Shown here: piece by piece, positions 56,224 through 63,856 of the stretch | How the letters are laid out: every line of letters begins with the position of its first letter | Numbering within the stretch: position 1 is the first letter of the stretch | Source: Ornithinibacillus gellani | Lineage (GTDB): Bacteria > Bacillota > Bacilli > Bacillales > Amphibacillaceae | Assembly (NCBI RefSeq): GCF_003730295.1 | Contig: NZ_QTSZ01000041.1 | Location: forward strand, 1-64,000 | Direction of reading: 5' to 3' | DNA length: 64,000 nucleotides | Notes under the pieces: generated by a model | Databases searched by the model: none | Told to the model about the DNA's origin: nothing | Seen by the model: only the letters and a program-made list of their open reading frames with translations | Made by a program: the position numbers and the translations under genes

Positions 56224-57383
56224 AAGGATACCTCCTTCTGCTCGCTCGTTTGCTGCATATATGTCTGATAAATTGGTAATCGCTGTTGCATGACCCGGTT
56301 CAGGCTATAGCCCGTTTGAATTCGCTGTCGAGCATATATCCCCATTTGTTTTCTCCTGTTTGGCTCCGTCGCAAGTTTTTTCAATTTCACAACAAAATCG
56401 GCTACATCGTTTCGCTTGATTAACCATCCATTTTTTCCTTGTACAACCAATTCCCGATGTCCACGATTATCTGTAGCAACAACAGGTAATCCACATGCTT
56501 GCGCCTCCATCAAATGAACAGGGAGACCCTCTCTATAACTAGAAGCTACAGCTACATCGCATCCTGGCAGCATGTCACTAATATCATTACGAAATCCAAG
56601 AAAATCAACCATATGATGAATACCAAGTTCAACCGCTAGTCGCTGACATGCTTCTAATAAAGGTCCTTCCCCGGCCAGCAGCAGCTTTATATTTGGCAGC
56701 CCGGGAAGCTCCTGTTGTAATTGGGCAAGTGCATACAATAGAAAACGCTGATTTTTATTTTGATTGAATTCAGAGGCATTAAATAATAAAAAATCATCTG
56801 GCTTATAGCCAAATGATTGCTTCCAATCTTGTTTCACCCGTTCATCCACTGGTTGAAAACGTATGGTATCAACACCAACGCCATGTACATGGACGATTTC
56901 CCGCGCCCGAAAACGATGACCCTTTGCCAGCTGAAAATCTTCCGTATTAATCGTAATCAAATGATCGGTATGAAGTGCCAAGTATTTTTCGATTGGATAA
57001 TACAGCAACCAATTCATAAATGAAGCATCCTTACAAAAATGAAAACCATGTGCAGTATAGATAACCTTCGTTCCATGTTGTCGCCACTTCCTAGCCGCCA
57101 AACGCGCCAGCGCACCACCAAGCGGTGTATGGCAGCAGATGATATCATACTTATGTGTTGCTATTAATTGCTTTAATTGACGGTATGCATGCACATTTTG
57201 CATAGAAAATGGTGAGCGTTGAATGGGAATAGGACATTGTACGTCAGTGAATTTCAAAGCCATCTCCCCACCGGCAGCAACATGGACCTCCCATCCTTGT
57301 GCTTGCAGCCATTCCATATACGGATAATGAAATGCCTTGAAATGGTAATCTACCGTTGCACAAAACAAGATCTTTTTTTTCAT
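56208..57383 (-). CDS. epsD: GT4-family glycosyltransferase (EpsD-like)
   Basis: A 391-residue GT-B enzyme. ILFCATVDYHFKAFHYPYMEWLQAQGWEV is the EpsD-type opening, then CCHTPLGGALARLAAR and TAHGFHFCK. NQNKNQRFLLYALAQL and ASSYREGLPVHLMEAQACGLPVVATDNRG form the donor site. It probably adds the second sugar to the lipid-linked repeat. Confidence 0.89.
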   Translation of the reverse strand: MKKKILFCATVDYHFKAFHYPYMEWLQAQGWEVHVAAGGEMALKFTDVQCPIPIQRSPFSMQNVHAYRQLKQLIATHKYDIICCHTPLGGALARLAARKWRQHGTKVIYTAHGFHFCKDASFMNWLLYYPIEKYLALHTDHLITINTEDFQLAKGHRFRAREIVHVHGVGVDTIRFQPVDERVKQDWKQSFGYKPDDFLLFNASEFNQNKNQRFLLYALAQLQQELPGLPNIKLLLAGEGPLLEACQRLAVELGIHHMVDFLGFRNDISDMLPGCDVAVASSYREGLPVHLMEAQACGLPVVATDNRGHRELVVQGKNGWLIKRNDVADFVVKLKKLATEPNRRKQMGIYARQRIQTGYSLNRVMQQRLPIYQTYMQQTSEQKEVSLWAAH

Positions 57384-57411
57384 CCCTGTCTACCACCCTA
57401 ATCTGTGGATT

Positions 57412-58290
57412 TTATTTAGCCATTTCTCGCTCCATCGTTTCAGATAGATAATCTAATAAATCCTTGCGCAGATCATCCCGCTTTAGCGCAAACTCAATTG
57501 TTGTTTGAATGAAACCCATTTTCTCTCCAACGTCATAACGTGTTCCCTCGAAATCATATGCATAGACAGCTTCTACCTGATTAAGACGTGCAATGGCATC
57601 TGTCAGTTGTATTTCATTACCGGCCCCAGGCTGTTGACTTTCAAGCATTTCGAAAATACCTGGTGTTAAAATATACCTTCCCAAAATGGCCAAATTCGAA
57701 GGTGCCTCTGTTGGCTGTGGTTTTTCCACCATGCCATGCACATGATAGAATCGGTCGGAAATCATACTGCCATCAATAATGCCATAGCGTCCTACCTCTT
57801 CCTGTTTTACGGCTTGAACACCAATCACAGACGCATTAAAGCGATTAAATTGATCAATTAATTGCTTTAGACATGGTGTATTTGCTTGCACAATATCGTC
57901 GCCAAGCAGTACAGCAAATGGCTCATTGCCAATAAATTTTCTCGCACACCAAATCGCATGCCCAAGTCCCTTTGGTTCCTTTTGGCGAATATAATGGATA
58001 TCAACCATATTGGAAGATTTTTGTACCTCTTGCAGCAAATCGAACTTCTCTTTTTCCAGTAGATTTTGTTCCAGCTCATAGGAATGATCGAAATGGTCTT
58101 CAATGGCACGTTTTCCCTTACCTGTAACAATTAATATTTCTTCAATACCAGAAGCAATTGCCTCTTCCACAATGTATTGAATGGTTGGTTTATCGACAAT
58201 TGGCAGCATTTCCTTTGGCATTGCTTTTGTAGCTGGTAAAAACCTTGTTCCTAATCCTGCTGCAGGAATAATTGCTTTTTTTATTCTCAT
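57412..58290 (-). CDS. galU: UTP-glucose-1-phosphate uridylyltransferase
   Basis: A 292-residue enzyme making UDP-glucose. [37 protein letters not shown] is the nucleotide loop; [29 protein letters not shown] and [12 protein letters not shown] follow. Length is normal. It is inserted between the epsC and epsD homologues, an addition to the B. subtilis order, and supplies galE. Confidence 0.95.
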   Translation of the reverse strand: MRIKKAIIPAAGLGTRFLPATKAMPKEMLPIVDKPTIQYIVEEAIASGIEEILIVTGKGKRAIEDHFDHSYELEQNLLEKEKFDLLQEVQKSSNMVDIHYIRQKEPKGLGHAIWCARKFIGNEPFAVLLGDDIVQANTPCLKQLIDQFNRFNASVIGVQAVKQEEVGRYGIIDGSMISDRFYHVHGMVEKPQPTEAPSNLAILGRYILTPGIFEMLESQQPGAGNEIQLTDAIARLNQVEAVYAYDFEGTRYDVGEKMGFIQTTIEFALKRDDLRKDLLDYLSETMEREMAK

Positions 58291-58333
58291 CTATGACATC
58301 CTTCCATTTTTTTATTACATTCCATGCAAACAT

Positions 58334-60160
58334 CTACACAGTCATTACCGTTTGTCGTTCCGGGACGATTGCATGATTCGCAATAGCAATCAAAGCATTC
58401 CTCAGCTCAGACTTCTCCATCGTTTGATAGGAAGCAATCAAATCAATAACGGTATCTACATGAATTGTCGTTGTTTTACCAATGTATATTTTCGGGTATA
58501 CCTGCTGCTCATGTACTTCATCAGCGAGTAGCAGCTCTTCATACAGCTTTTCACCTGGGCGAACACCCGTATATTCCAGCTCTATTTCCTCCAGGCTATG
58601 CCCGGAAAGCTTAATCAAATTTTTTGCTAGATCGACAATTTTGACGGGATCTCCCATATCCAACACAAAAATCTCACCGCCCTTTGCAAGGGAACCTGCT
58701 TGCATCACTAGTCGGGATGCCTCTGGTATCGTCATGAAATAACGAACCATATCTGGGTGGGTAATCGTAATCGGGCCTCCCTTTTCTATTTGTTTTTTAA
58801 ATAATGGAATCACACTGCCTCGACTACCTAGGACATTGCCAAATCGCACTGCGACAAAGGTCGTTTTACTCGTTTGATTCATATGTTGAATAATCATCTC
58901 TGCCAGCCTTTTTGAAGCCCCCATAACACTGGTAGGATTTACTGCCTTGTCGGTCGAAACCATGACAAAGGTTTTTACTTGATGTTGTTTTGCCGCCTGC
59001 GCCATATTCCAAGTGCCAATGATATTATTTTTCACAGCTTCATCCGGATTTTTCTCCATTAATGGCACATGTTTATGTGCAGCCGCATGATAGATCACAT
59101 CCGGCTTGTACTGTTTAACGATGGCATCCATCTTTTCTGCATCCTGGATATCTGCAATCTCGGTGATGATGTCCATACGGTTATCCTCGACTCTTTCACG
59201 TAACTCCATATCTATCGTATAAATGCTATTTTCACCATGGCCGAGCAAAATTAATTGTTTAGGAGAAAACAGAGCAATTTGTCTAGCTAACTCGGATCCT
59301 ATGGAACCACCAGCCCCGGTTACAAGAATGACCTTATTTGTTATATTGCTAGCAATCCGCGCCATATCTAATTGAACTGGATCTCTGCCCAATAAATCTT
59401 CCACCCGAACGTCCCGGAACTGCTGTACCGTGATTTTTCCAGTGATTAAGTCCTCCAACAGTGGCAAAATTTTTGTCTGGGCATCTGTCTTGGCACATTC
59501 ACTAAAAATGATATTTAATTTTTTCCTGCTTAAAGAGGGAATAGAGATGATGATATTATCAATTCGGAGTTCCTCCACCACACGGGTAATATCCTGAATC
59601 GCCCCAACAACAGGTAAGCTTAAAATATCGAGCTGATGTTTTTTGGGGTCATCATCAATAAATGCAACCGGAACTAACCCGCTATCCTTATTCTTCTGCA
59701 GCTGACGAGCAACCATTGTACCAGCTGATCCCGCTCCCACTATCAAGGTGCGCACCCTATCTTCCTTTCGGTTCATCACGTTGTCCCGATACACACGCCA
59801 TAGGAATCGTGATCCTCCAATCAAAAACATATGCAATAACCAGATGGATGCGAGCATACGCCATGGAAAGGTTTTGGTTAATAACAGAACGGCACCTGTC
59901 GTTACCCCGATAGAATAGGTGGCGACCTTCAAAATAATCCATAATTCCCCGATGCTGGCATATTCCCATACTTTTTTATACAGCTTCATCCCTATCGAAA
60001 ATAAATAATGACTCACAAAGAAGGTAAGCAACGCAATCAGCAGCCAAAAACTAATTGCTACCATTTCAACCCGTGCCATGAGCATGGAAGCTACAATAAC
60101 GATTGCAATTAGGCATGTATCAAATAACATAAATAGGGATAGTCTTTGACGATATGTCAT
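58334..60160 (-). CDS. epsC: UDP-GlcNAc 4,6-dehydratase (EpsC/PglF type)
   Basis: A 608-residue membrane-bound nucleotide-sugar dehydratase. Four membrane helices (residues 5-125) precede a first Rossmann domain (VGAGSAGTMV, 141-150) and a second, catalytic one (TGAGGSIGSE, 281-290). MVSTDKAVNPTSVMGASKRLAE replaces the SDR Tyr with Met before the lysine motif, as is normal for PglF/EpsC enzymes. It produces the 4-keto sugar used by EpsN and EpsM. The 280-nt upstream gap contains an EAR-like RNA. Confidence 0.94.
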   Translation of the reverse strand: MTYRQRLSLFMLFDTCLIAIVIVASMLMARVEMVAISFWLLIALLTFFVSHYLFSIGMKLYKKVWEYASIGELWIILKVATYSIGVTTGAVLLLTKTFPWRMLASIWLLHMFLIGGSRFLWRVYRDNVMNRKEDRVRTLIVGAGSAGTMVARQLQKNKDSGLVPVAFIDDDPKKHQLDILSLPVVGAIQDITRVVEELRIDNIIISIPSLSRKKLNIIFSECAKTDAQTKILPLLEDLITGKITVQQFRDVRVEDLLGRDPVQLDMARIASNITNKVILVTGAGGSIGSELARQIALFSPKQLILLGHGENSIYTIDMELRERVEDNRMDIITEIADIQDAEKMDAIVKQYKPDVIYHAAAHKHVPLMEKNPDEAVKNNIIGTWNMAQAAKQHQVKTFVMVSTDKAVNPTSVMGASKRLAEMIIQHMNQTSKTTFVAVRFGNVLGSRGSVIPLFKKQIEKGGPITITHPDMVRYFMTIPEASRLVMQAGSLAKGGEIFVLDMGDPVKIVDLAKNLIKLSGHSLEEIELEYTGVRPGEKLYEELLLADEVHEQQVYPKIYIGKTTTIHVDTVIDLIASYQTMEKSELRNALIAIANHAIVPERQTVMTV

Positions 60161-60239
60161 CGTTTTTCCTCACCTCCGTCATTCTTAATAACGCACATAT
60201 GGATATATGCCACCTCACTATATTCATACACGCATTAAG

Positions 60240-60395
60240 TTTCGGGCTCTGACAGCAGACCGTCAAAGCCCCATATGTAAGCATTGGGCATCTAACCCAC
60301 CCTCACACCACACCATTGACAACGAATGCGTCTAAGGTTGATACGTCAACCCACAGTATGGCCGAGTGCCTGCTTGGATAACGGATAGCAGACAT
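60240..60395 (-). ncRNA. Probable EAR (epsC RNA) antitermination element
   Basis: The 280-nt gap between the BY-kinase and epsC genes lacks a gene but carries several stable hairpins on the minus strand: GGGCTTTGAC..GTCAGAGCCC (60271-60244), GGTTGA-CGTA-TCAACC (60351-60336), and others further upstream. In B. subtilis and relatives the eps-associated RNA lies exactly between epsB and epsC and lets polymerase read through terminators of the long operon. Position and structure fit; I could not match the consensus base by base. Confidence 0.6.
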
Positions 60396-60406
60396 CACCG
60401 AATATT

Positions 60407-60422
60407 ATTCTTAATAAAGAAC
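60407..60422. promoter_or_regulatory. SinR-type palindrome before the EAR element
   Basis: ATTCTTAATAAAGAAC, one mismatch from the GTTCTT-N4-AAGAAC design, 18 nt after the BY-kinase stop. A -10-like TAATAT directly follows on the minus strand, but no -35 is clear. Confidence 0.55.
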
Positions 60423-60439
60423 AAATTTTCTAAAAAAAA

Positions 60440-61099
60440 TTACTTACGTTCATTGATAATAGTTCCAACAAGTTTCGCATGTGCAAGCTCCAAGGTTCGT
60501 TTCGCTTCCACTGTTTTTTCCAAATCTGTTTTTCCGCGATTTAATACGAGAATAACCCCATCGCTCTGATTGGCTAGTATTCTGGTTTCTGTTGTTTCTA
60601 ATATATTTGGTGCATCAATTAAAATCATGTCATAAAGTTTTTTAGCTGCTTGAAGAATGGTGGCAACTCGATGATGTCCGATTAATTCTGCTGGGTTATC
60701 ATTGGTGGAGCCACTCGTTAATACATCAAGTTTGCCAATTTCTGTTTTATAAATGACTTTTTCCGCGACCTGTTTTTGAAGTATTAAATCTGTTAGACCG
60801 GTATGATTTGGCAATCTAAAGATTTCATGAATAGATGGATTACGTAAATTAGCATCGATAAGTAAAATCTTCTCCTTCTGTTGTGCCAGTGATACGGCTA
60901 AATTCGCAATAATTGTTGACTTCCCTTCTGATTTCCCTGGAGAAGTAAATAAATAGATTCGATTCGTGCTCTCAATCGGTAAAAATTTCATATTGGTTCG
61001 TACTTTACGAAATTGATCGGATATTTTGGAATCTGCGCAAGAATAGGTTACCAGATAGCTTTTCATTCGATTGGGATTCAGCCACTTATTTAAGATCAA
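60440..61099 (-). CDS. BY-type tyrosine kinase (EpsB/CapB-like), without C-terminal Tyr cluster
   Basis: A 219-residue P-loop kinase partnered with the Wzz-like protein upstream. Walker A is SPGKSEGKSTIIANLA, Walker A' ILLIDANLRNP and Walker B MILIDAPN. It ends LVGTIINERK, without the run of tyrosines that BY-kinases normally autophosphorylate. TTG 61099 lies six bases behind GAGGTG and is chosen as the start; GTG 61108 is too close to it. The gene overlaps wzz by 14 bases. Confidence 0.9.
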   Translation of the reverse strand: MILNKWLNPNRMKSYLVTYSCADSKISDQFRKVRTNMKFLPIESTNRIYLFTSPGKSEGKSTIIANLAVSLAQQKEKILLIDANLRNPSIHEIFRLPNHTGLTDLILQKQVAEKVIYKTEIGKLDVLTSGSTNDNPAELIGHHRVATILQAAKKLYDMILIDAPNILETTETRILANQSDGVILVLNRGKTDLEKTVEAKRTLELAHAKLVGTIINERK

Positions 61100-61793
61100 C
61101 TGTTTCACCTCGCAACGCTAATTCTTTTTCTTTTTTCAATTTTTGTCGATACTTTCGCTTGTTCATATTTGGAATTACACCGAGTACAGGTACACCAAGC
61201 AGCTTCTCAACATCCTGTTCCTTTCTAACACTACTATCCATGGCATCCAACAGAAAAACCAAGCCAATCCCAGCTATCAAACCAAATGCAAACGCAATGG
61301 TAATCGTGCTATTATTACCATCATTGATGGGAAAAGGATTTTCTTTTGCCGCAGATAATAACTGAACATCATCAAATTCAAGGATCTTATCTACCTCTGC
61401 CTTAAATGCCTTGGCTGTTGCATTGGCAATTGCTGCAGCCATTTCCGGTTGTTCATCTATGGCAGTAATTAAAACAACCTGTGACTCATCAATTCGTGAT
61501 ATTTCCAATTGTGTAGCGAGTGCCTCTGTTGGTCGTGTTAGCTTCAGATCTTCACGAACCTTTTCCATGATTAGTGGATCCTTGATCATCACCATTAATG
61601 TTTTCATATAACCATCATCCGAGCCGATAATCATTCTAGTTGAGGTTTGATACAGCAATACTTTATTTTGATTACTGATTAAATATCCGACAACGGTTGC
61701 CAGGATGGTTACAAGTGCAATCATCCAGAAGCCTCGCGCAAGTACAACAAAATAATCCTTTAAATTGATATCCTTTGAATAGTTTTCCATCAT
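61086..61793 (-). CDS. Wzz/YveK-type chain-length regulator and kinase activator (EpsA-like)
   Basis: A 235-residue membrane protein with two helices (near residues 18-38 and 172-192) around an outer coil. Its C-terminal cytoplasmic tail activates the BY-kinase. ENPFPINDGN just before helix 2 is the proline-rich motif of this family. It is the first EPS gene, behind a consensus promoter with SinR palindromes at 61859 and 61954. Confidence 0.9.
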   Translation of the reverse strand: MMENYSKDINLKDYFVVLARGFWMIALVTILATVVGYLISNQNKVLLYQTSTRMIIGSDDGYMKTLMVMIKDPLIMEKVREDLKLTRPTEALATQLEISRIDESQVVLITAIDEQPEMAAAIANATAKAFKAEVDKILEFDDVQLLSAAKENPFPINDGNNSTITIAFAFGLIAGIGLVFLLDAMDSSVRKEQDVEKLLGVPVLGVIPNMNKRKYRQKLKKEKELALRGETVDLK

Positions 61794-61858
61794 CTTATCG
61801 CCACCAGCATTTTGATTTTATGCACTCTTTATCCTATGTACACCATTCCACTTTATTC

Positions 61859-61874
61859 ATTCTTTATAAAGAAC
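61859..61874. promoter_or_regulatory. SinR-type palindrome upstream of wzz
   Basis: ATTCTTTATAAAGAAC, 65 nt before the wzz start codon; the right half-site is a perfect SinR match and the left has one mismatch. Confidence 0.65.
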
Positions 61875-61947
61875 AAATTTAATAAAAAAATAAATGTATA
61901 CCTCAGTATACCTTATAAAAATACCGTCACCCTGTCGAATTGATTAC

Positions 61948-61976
61948 ATTATAGTTCTTTAAAAAGAACATGTCAA
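61948..61976 (-). promoter_or_regulatory. EPS operon promoter with SinR palindrome in its spacer
   Basis: On the minus strand TTGACA (61976-61971) and TATAAT (61953-61948) are exact sigma-A consensus boxes with the ideal 17-bp spacing. The spacer is filled by a perfect 16-bp palindrome (GTTCTTT-TT-AAAGAAC, 61954-61969) whose halves are SinR consensus sites. Transcription would start about 150 nt before wzz. Confidence 0.85.
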
Positions 61977-61999
61977 GGACATATTATTATTCTTTTTGC

Positions 62000-62578
62000 C
62001 TATTGAACTTTTGGCATAGCAGTTCCAATTGTTGGATCAAGCTTATTCCGACTATCATAAGGTGGTTTACGAAAATCTATCCGCGTTGGGATTAAGATTG
62101 AATGAGTGCCGACAATATCTTCCCCATGACGATGGATCATGGAACCATGGCTCATTTTAAGTGTTCGATACAGCTTTTTTTCCATTAATGTTACATACAT
62201 GGCCACATGATGCTGCCTCGCATGCTCCGCCACTATCCGCACCATTTGTTGAAAATACCCCTTCCGCTGGTAATCATGATGAATACATAGCTTATCTATT
62301 TCCCAAATTCGTTGAATATACTGGTTCACAAGGTGAAGATTTGAAAAAGGAAACCTTCCTTCTACTGTACTGAATGGATTATTTGGACAGTACGGAATAA
62401 ATTCAATGGTTCCGATGACCTTCTGTTTTTTAAACAAACGTCCCTGTTGCTTTAATAAAACATATCGAATGCCATCTTCTGCATACCGATCATTGTACCA
62501 ATTATATTTCTGACAAAAATATTCCCAAGTTGTCTCGAACTGCTTTTGTTGGCGGGCCGATTGCACCATGCAATACAT
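62000..62578 (-). CDS. GNAT-fold acyltransferase (AHL-synthase/FeeM-like) beside the second lasso precursor
   Basis: A 192-residue acyltransferase. IWEIDKLCIHHDYQRKGYFQQMVRIVAEHAR is the GNAT motif A region, with QRKGYF as the acyl-CoA pyrophosphate loop. A preceding VIGTIEFIPY and the long family-size N-terminus resemble N-acyl amino-acid synthases and autoinducer synthases more than plain acetyltransferases. AAGAGGTG six bases before ATG 62578 fixes the start. It is 95 nt downstream of the orphan lasso precursor on the same strand and likely shares its promoter. Confidence 0.72.
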   Translation of the reverse strand: MYCMVQSARQQKQFETTWEYFCQKYNWYNDRYAEDGIRYVLLKQQGRLFKKQKVIGTIEFIPYCPNNPFSTVEGRFPFSNLHLVNQYIQRIWEIDKLCIHHDYQRKGYFQQMVRIVAEHARQHHVAMYVTLMEKKLYRTLKMSHGSMIHRHGEDIVGTHSILIPTRIDFRKPPYDSRNKLDPTIGTAMPKVQ

Positions 62579-62673
62579 CTTATTCACCTCTTTTGCTGCC
62601 CTATTGGAAAACAGCCCTCATACAATCATGTACAAGGACTGCGTAAAAATAATAAATGCATGCTTGCTTTCCG

Positions 62674-62805
62674 TTAGCTATCAAATGGGGATGCTTCTCC
62701 CGGATTATCCACTTCCTCCGGTGGACAATCATCATCTTTAGGAAACTTCATGGTCATACGTACATCCAATACTTCCAATTGCGGTTTCATCCAGTGCTTC
62801 TTCAC
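62674..62805 (-). CDS. Second, orphan lasso-type peptide precursor A2
   Basis: A 43-residue precursor read from GTG 62805, five bases after GGGGGTG. The leader VKKHWMKPQLEVLDVRMTM matches the leader of A1 residue for residue at W-x-K-P-x-L-E-x-L-D-x-R-M-T-M, including Thr at -2. The predicted 24-residue core starts KFPKDDDCPP and ends GEASPFDS; the last six residues equal those of A1. It has one Cys and two Lys. A ring via Asp7 or a more distant Glu is possible, so ring size is unsure. No B, C or D genes are nearby. Confidence 0.85.
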   Translation of the reverse strand: MKKHWMKPQLEVLDVRMTMKFPKDDDCPPEEVDNPGEASPFDS

Positions 62806-62844
62806 CAGTTCACCCCCATTTCCAATATTTGTATTTATTCGTTT

Positions 62845-62897
62845 GTTCTTTAATAAGAACATACTTGCATCATAGCTTTATTCTTTTGTATTTGCAA
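62845..62897 (-). promoter_or_regulatory. Promoter of precursor A2 with downstream SinR palindrome
   Basis: On the minus strand TTGCAA (62897-62892) and TATGAT (62874-62869) are 17 bp apart. A 16-bp palindrome GTTCTTTAATAAGAAC (62845-62860) follows about where transcription begins, 39 nt before the GTG start. It has perfect GTTCTT/AAGAAC arms. Confidence 0.72.
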
Positions 62898-63024
62898 GTG
62901 CTTCATGTCGACAAAATTCGACCTGCTCTAACCTGGACACATCGTAATATCATGATGATATGCCTAACAGACTTCCATTCCACATCGTTTATTAGGTAAA
63001 TGCACTCGTTTTTTTTAACGCACA

Positions 63025-63062
63025 ATATAAAAAATAAAATAGGACTTCAAATGGAGAAGTCC
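63025..63062 (-). terminator. Minus-strand terminator
   Basis: GGACTTC-TCCATTT-GAAGTCC followed by a T-rich tract on the minus strand, overlapping the 3' end of the small membrane-protein gene. Confidence 0.75.
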
Positions 63063-63346
63063 TTTGCATACCAAATATAAATGACAAATGATGTAAACAA
63101 AATGGATAATAAAGCAATGATGATAATCAATATTCGGAGTACCTTCTGTTGGATGGCGGATTCTGTTGCTGCCGGTACATTCCAGGCAACCATACATGCA
63201 ACAATGGAAAGCAGATAAGCTATTCCGGCACCAATCCAATACCAAAGCATCCCCCATTGAGCCAGGCGCTCAAAGTTAAGGGCAGCAATAAATCCGAATG
63301 CTGCCAAGATAAATGCGATAATCTGTCCTCGTTGCAGCTGATTCAT
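63047..63346 (-). CDS. Small three-helix membrane protein, unknown
   Basis: A 99-residue protein with hydrophobic segments near residues 8-25, 33-55 and 70-92 and a short polar loop (NVPAATESAIQQKV). No family recognised. It starts at ATG 63346, 30 nt after the thioesterase gene, and ends in a terminator, so the two genes form one unit separate from the EPS/lasso region. Confidence 0.65.
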   Translation of the reverse strand: MNQLQRGQIIAFILAAFGFIAALNFERLAQWGMLWYWIGAGIAYLLSIVACMVAWNVPAATESAIQQKVLRILIIIIALLSILFTSFVIYIWYAKDFSI

Positions 63347-63376
63347 ATGCAACACCCACTAATCAATATGTGCGAT

Positions 63377-63856
63377 TTATTTGGTGATAAAGGTGGATGG
63401 CATAACTGCAGCAACGACTTCTCCAGATGCACAGCAAACATCATTTGCAAAGACCTCCGTATGTATTTTCCACTTTTTTGGATGAATTTCTTCTATCTTT
63501 CCTACCGCTTTAAGTGGCACTCCATGTGGTGTTGGTTTTAAATAGTTCACCTGTAAGGATGCAGTAACAAAACGTGGTGGCTCCGCTCCATCCCCTATTT
63601 CATGACCATTCTTTCGATGAAGCGCCAGTGCTGCAGATCCTGTGCCGTGACAATCAATAACAGATGCTATTAATCCTCCATAGACAAAGCCCGGGATTGC
63701 GGTATGCTCTTCGCGAGGTGTGTATATCGTAATGGTCTGATCCCCATTCCAACCCGTACGTAAATGCAGACCATCTTTATTTAATCGACCACAACCATAG
63801 CACCATGCATAATCATCTGGATAAATATCTTGAATGGCTTGTTCTACCTTTTCCAT
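63377..63856 (-). CDS. PaaI-family hot-dog thioesterase
   Basis: A 159-residue hot-dog fold thioesterase, expected to hydrolyse acyl-CoA. CYGCGRLNKDGLHLR is the common N-terminal piece; IPGFVYGGLIASVIDCHGTGSAAL contains the central helix with the catalytic Asp, and LQVNYLKPTPHGVPL the strand core. GGGGAGG seven bases before ATG 63856 sets the start. Substrate is unknown. Confidence 0.88.
   Translation of the reverse strand: MEKVEQAIQDIYPDDYAWCYGCGRLNKDGLHLRTGWNGDQTITIYTPREEHTAIPGFVYGGLIASVIDCHGTGSAALALHRKNGHEIGDGAEPPRFVTASLQVNYLKPTPHGVPLKAVGKIEEIHPKKWKIHTEVFANDVCCASGEVVAAVMPSTFITK

Noticed and set aside
60415-60440. Slippage on the T8 run after the BY-kinase stop giving a Tyr-rich tail
   Set aside because: Reading on in the frames after the run gives no tyrosine cluster.
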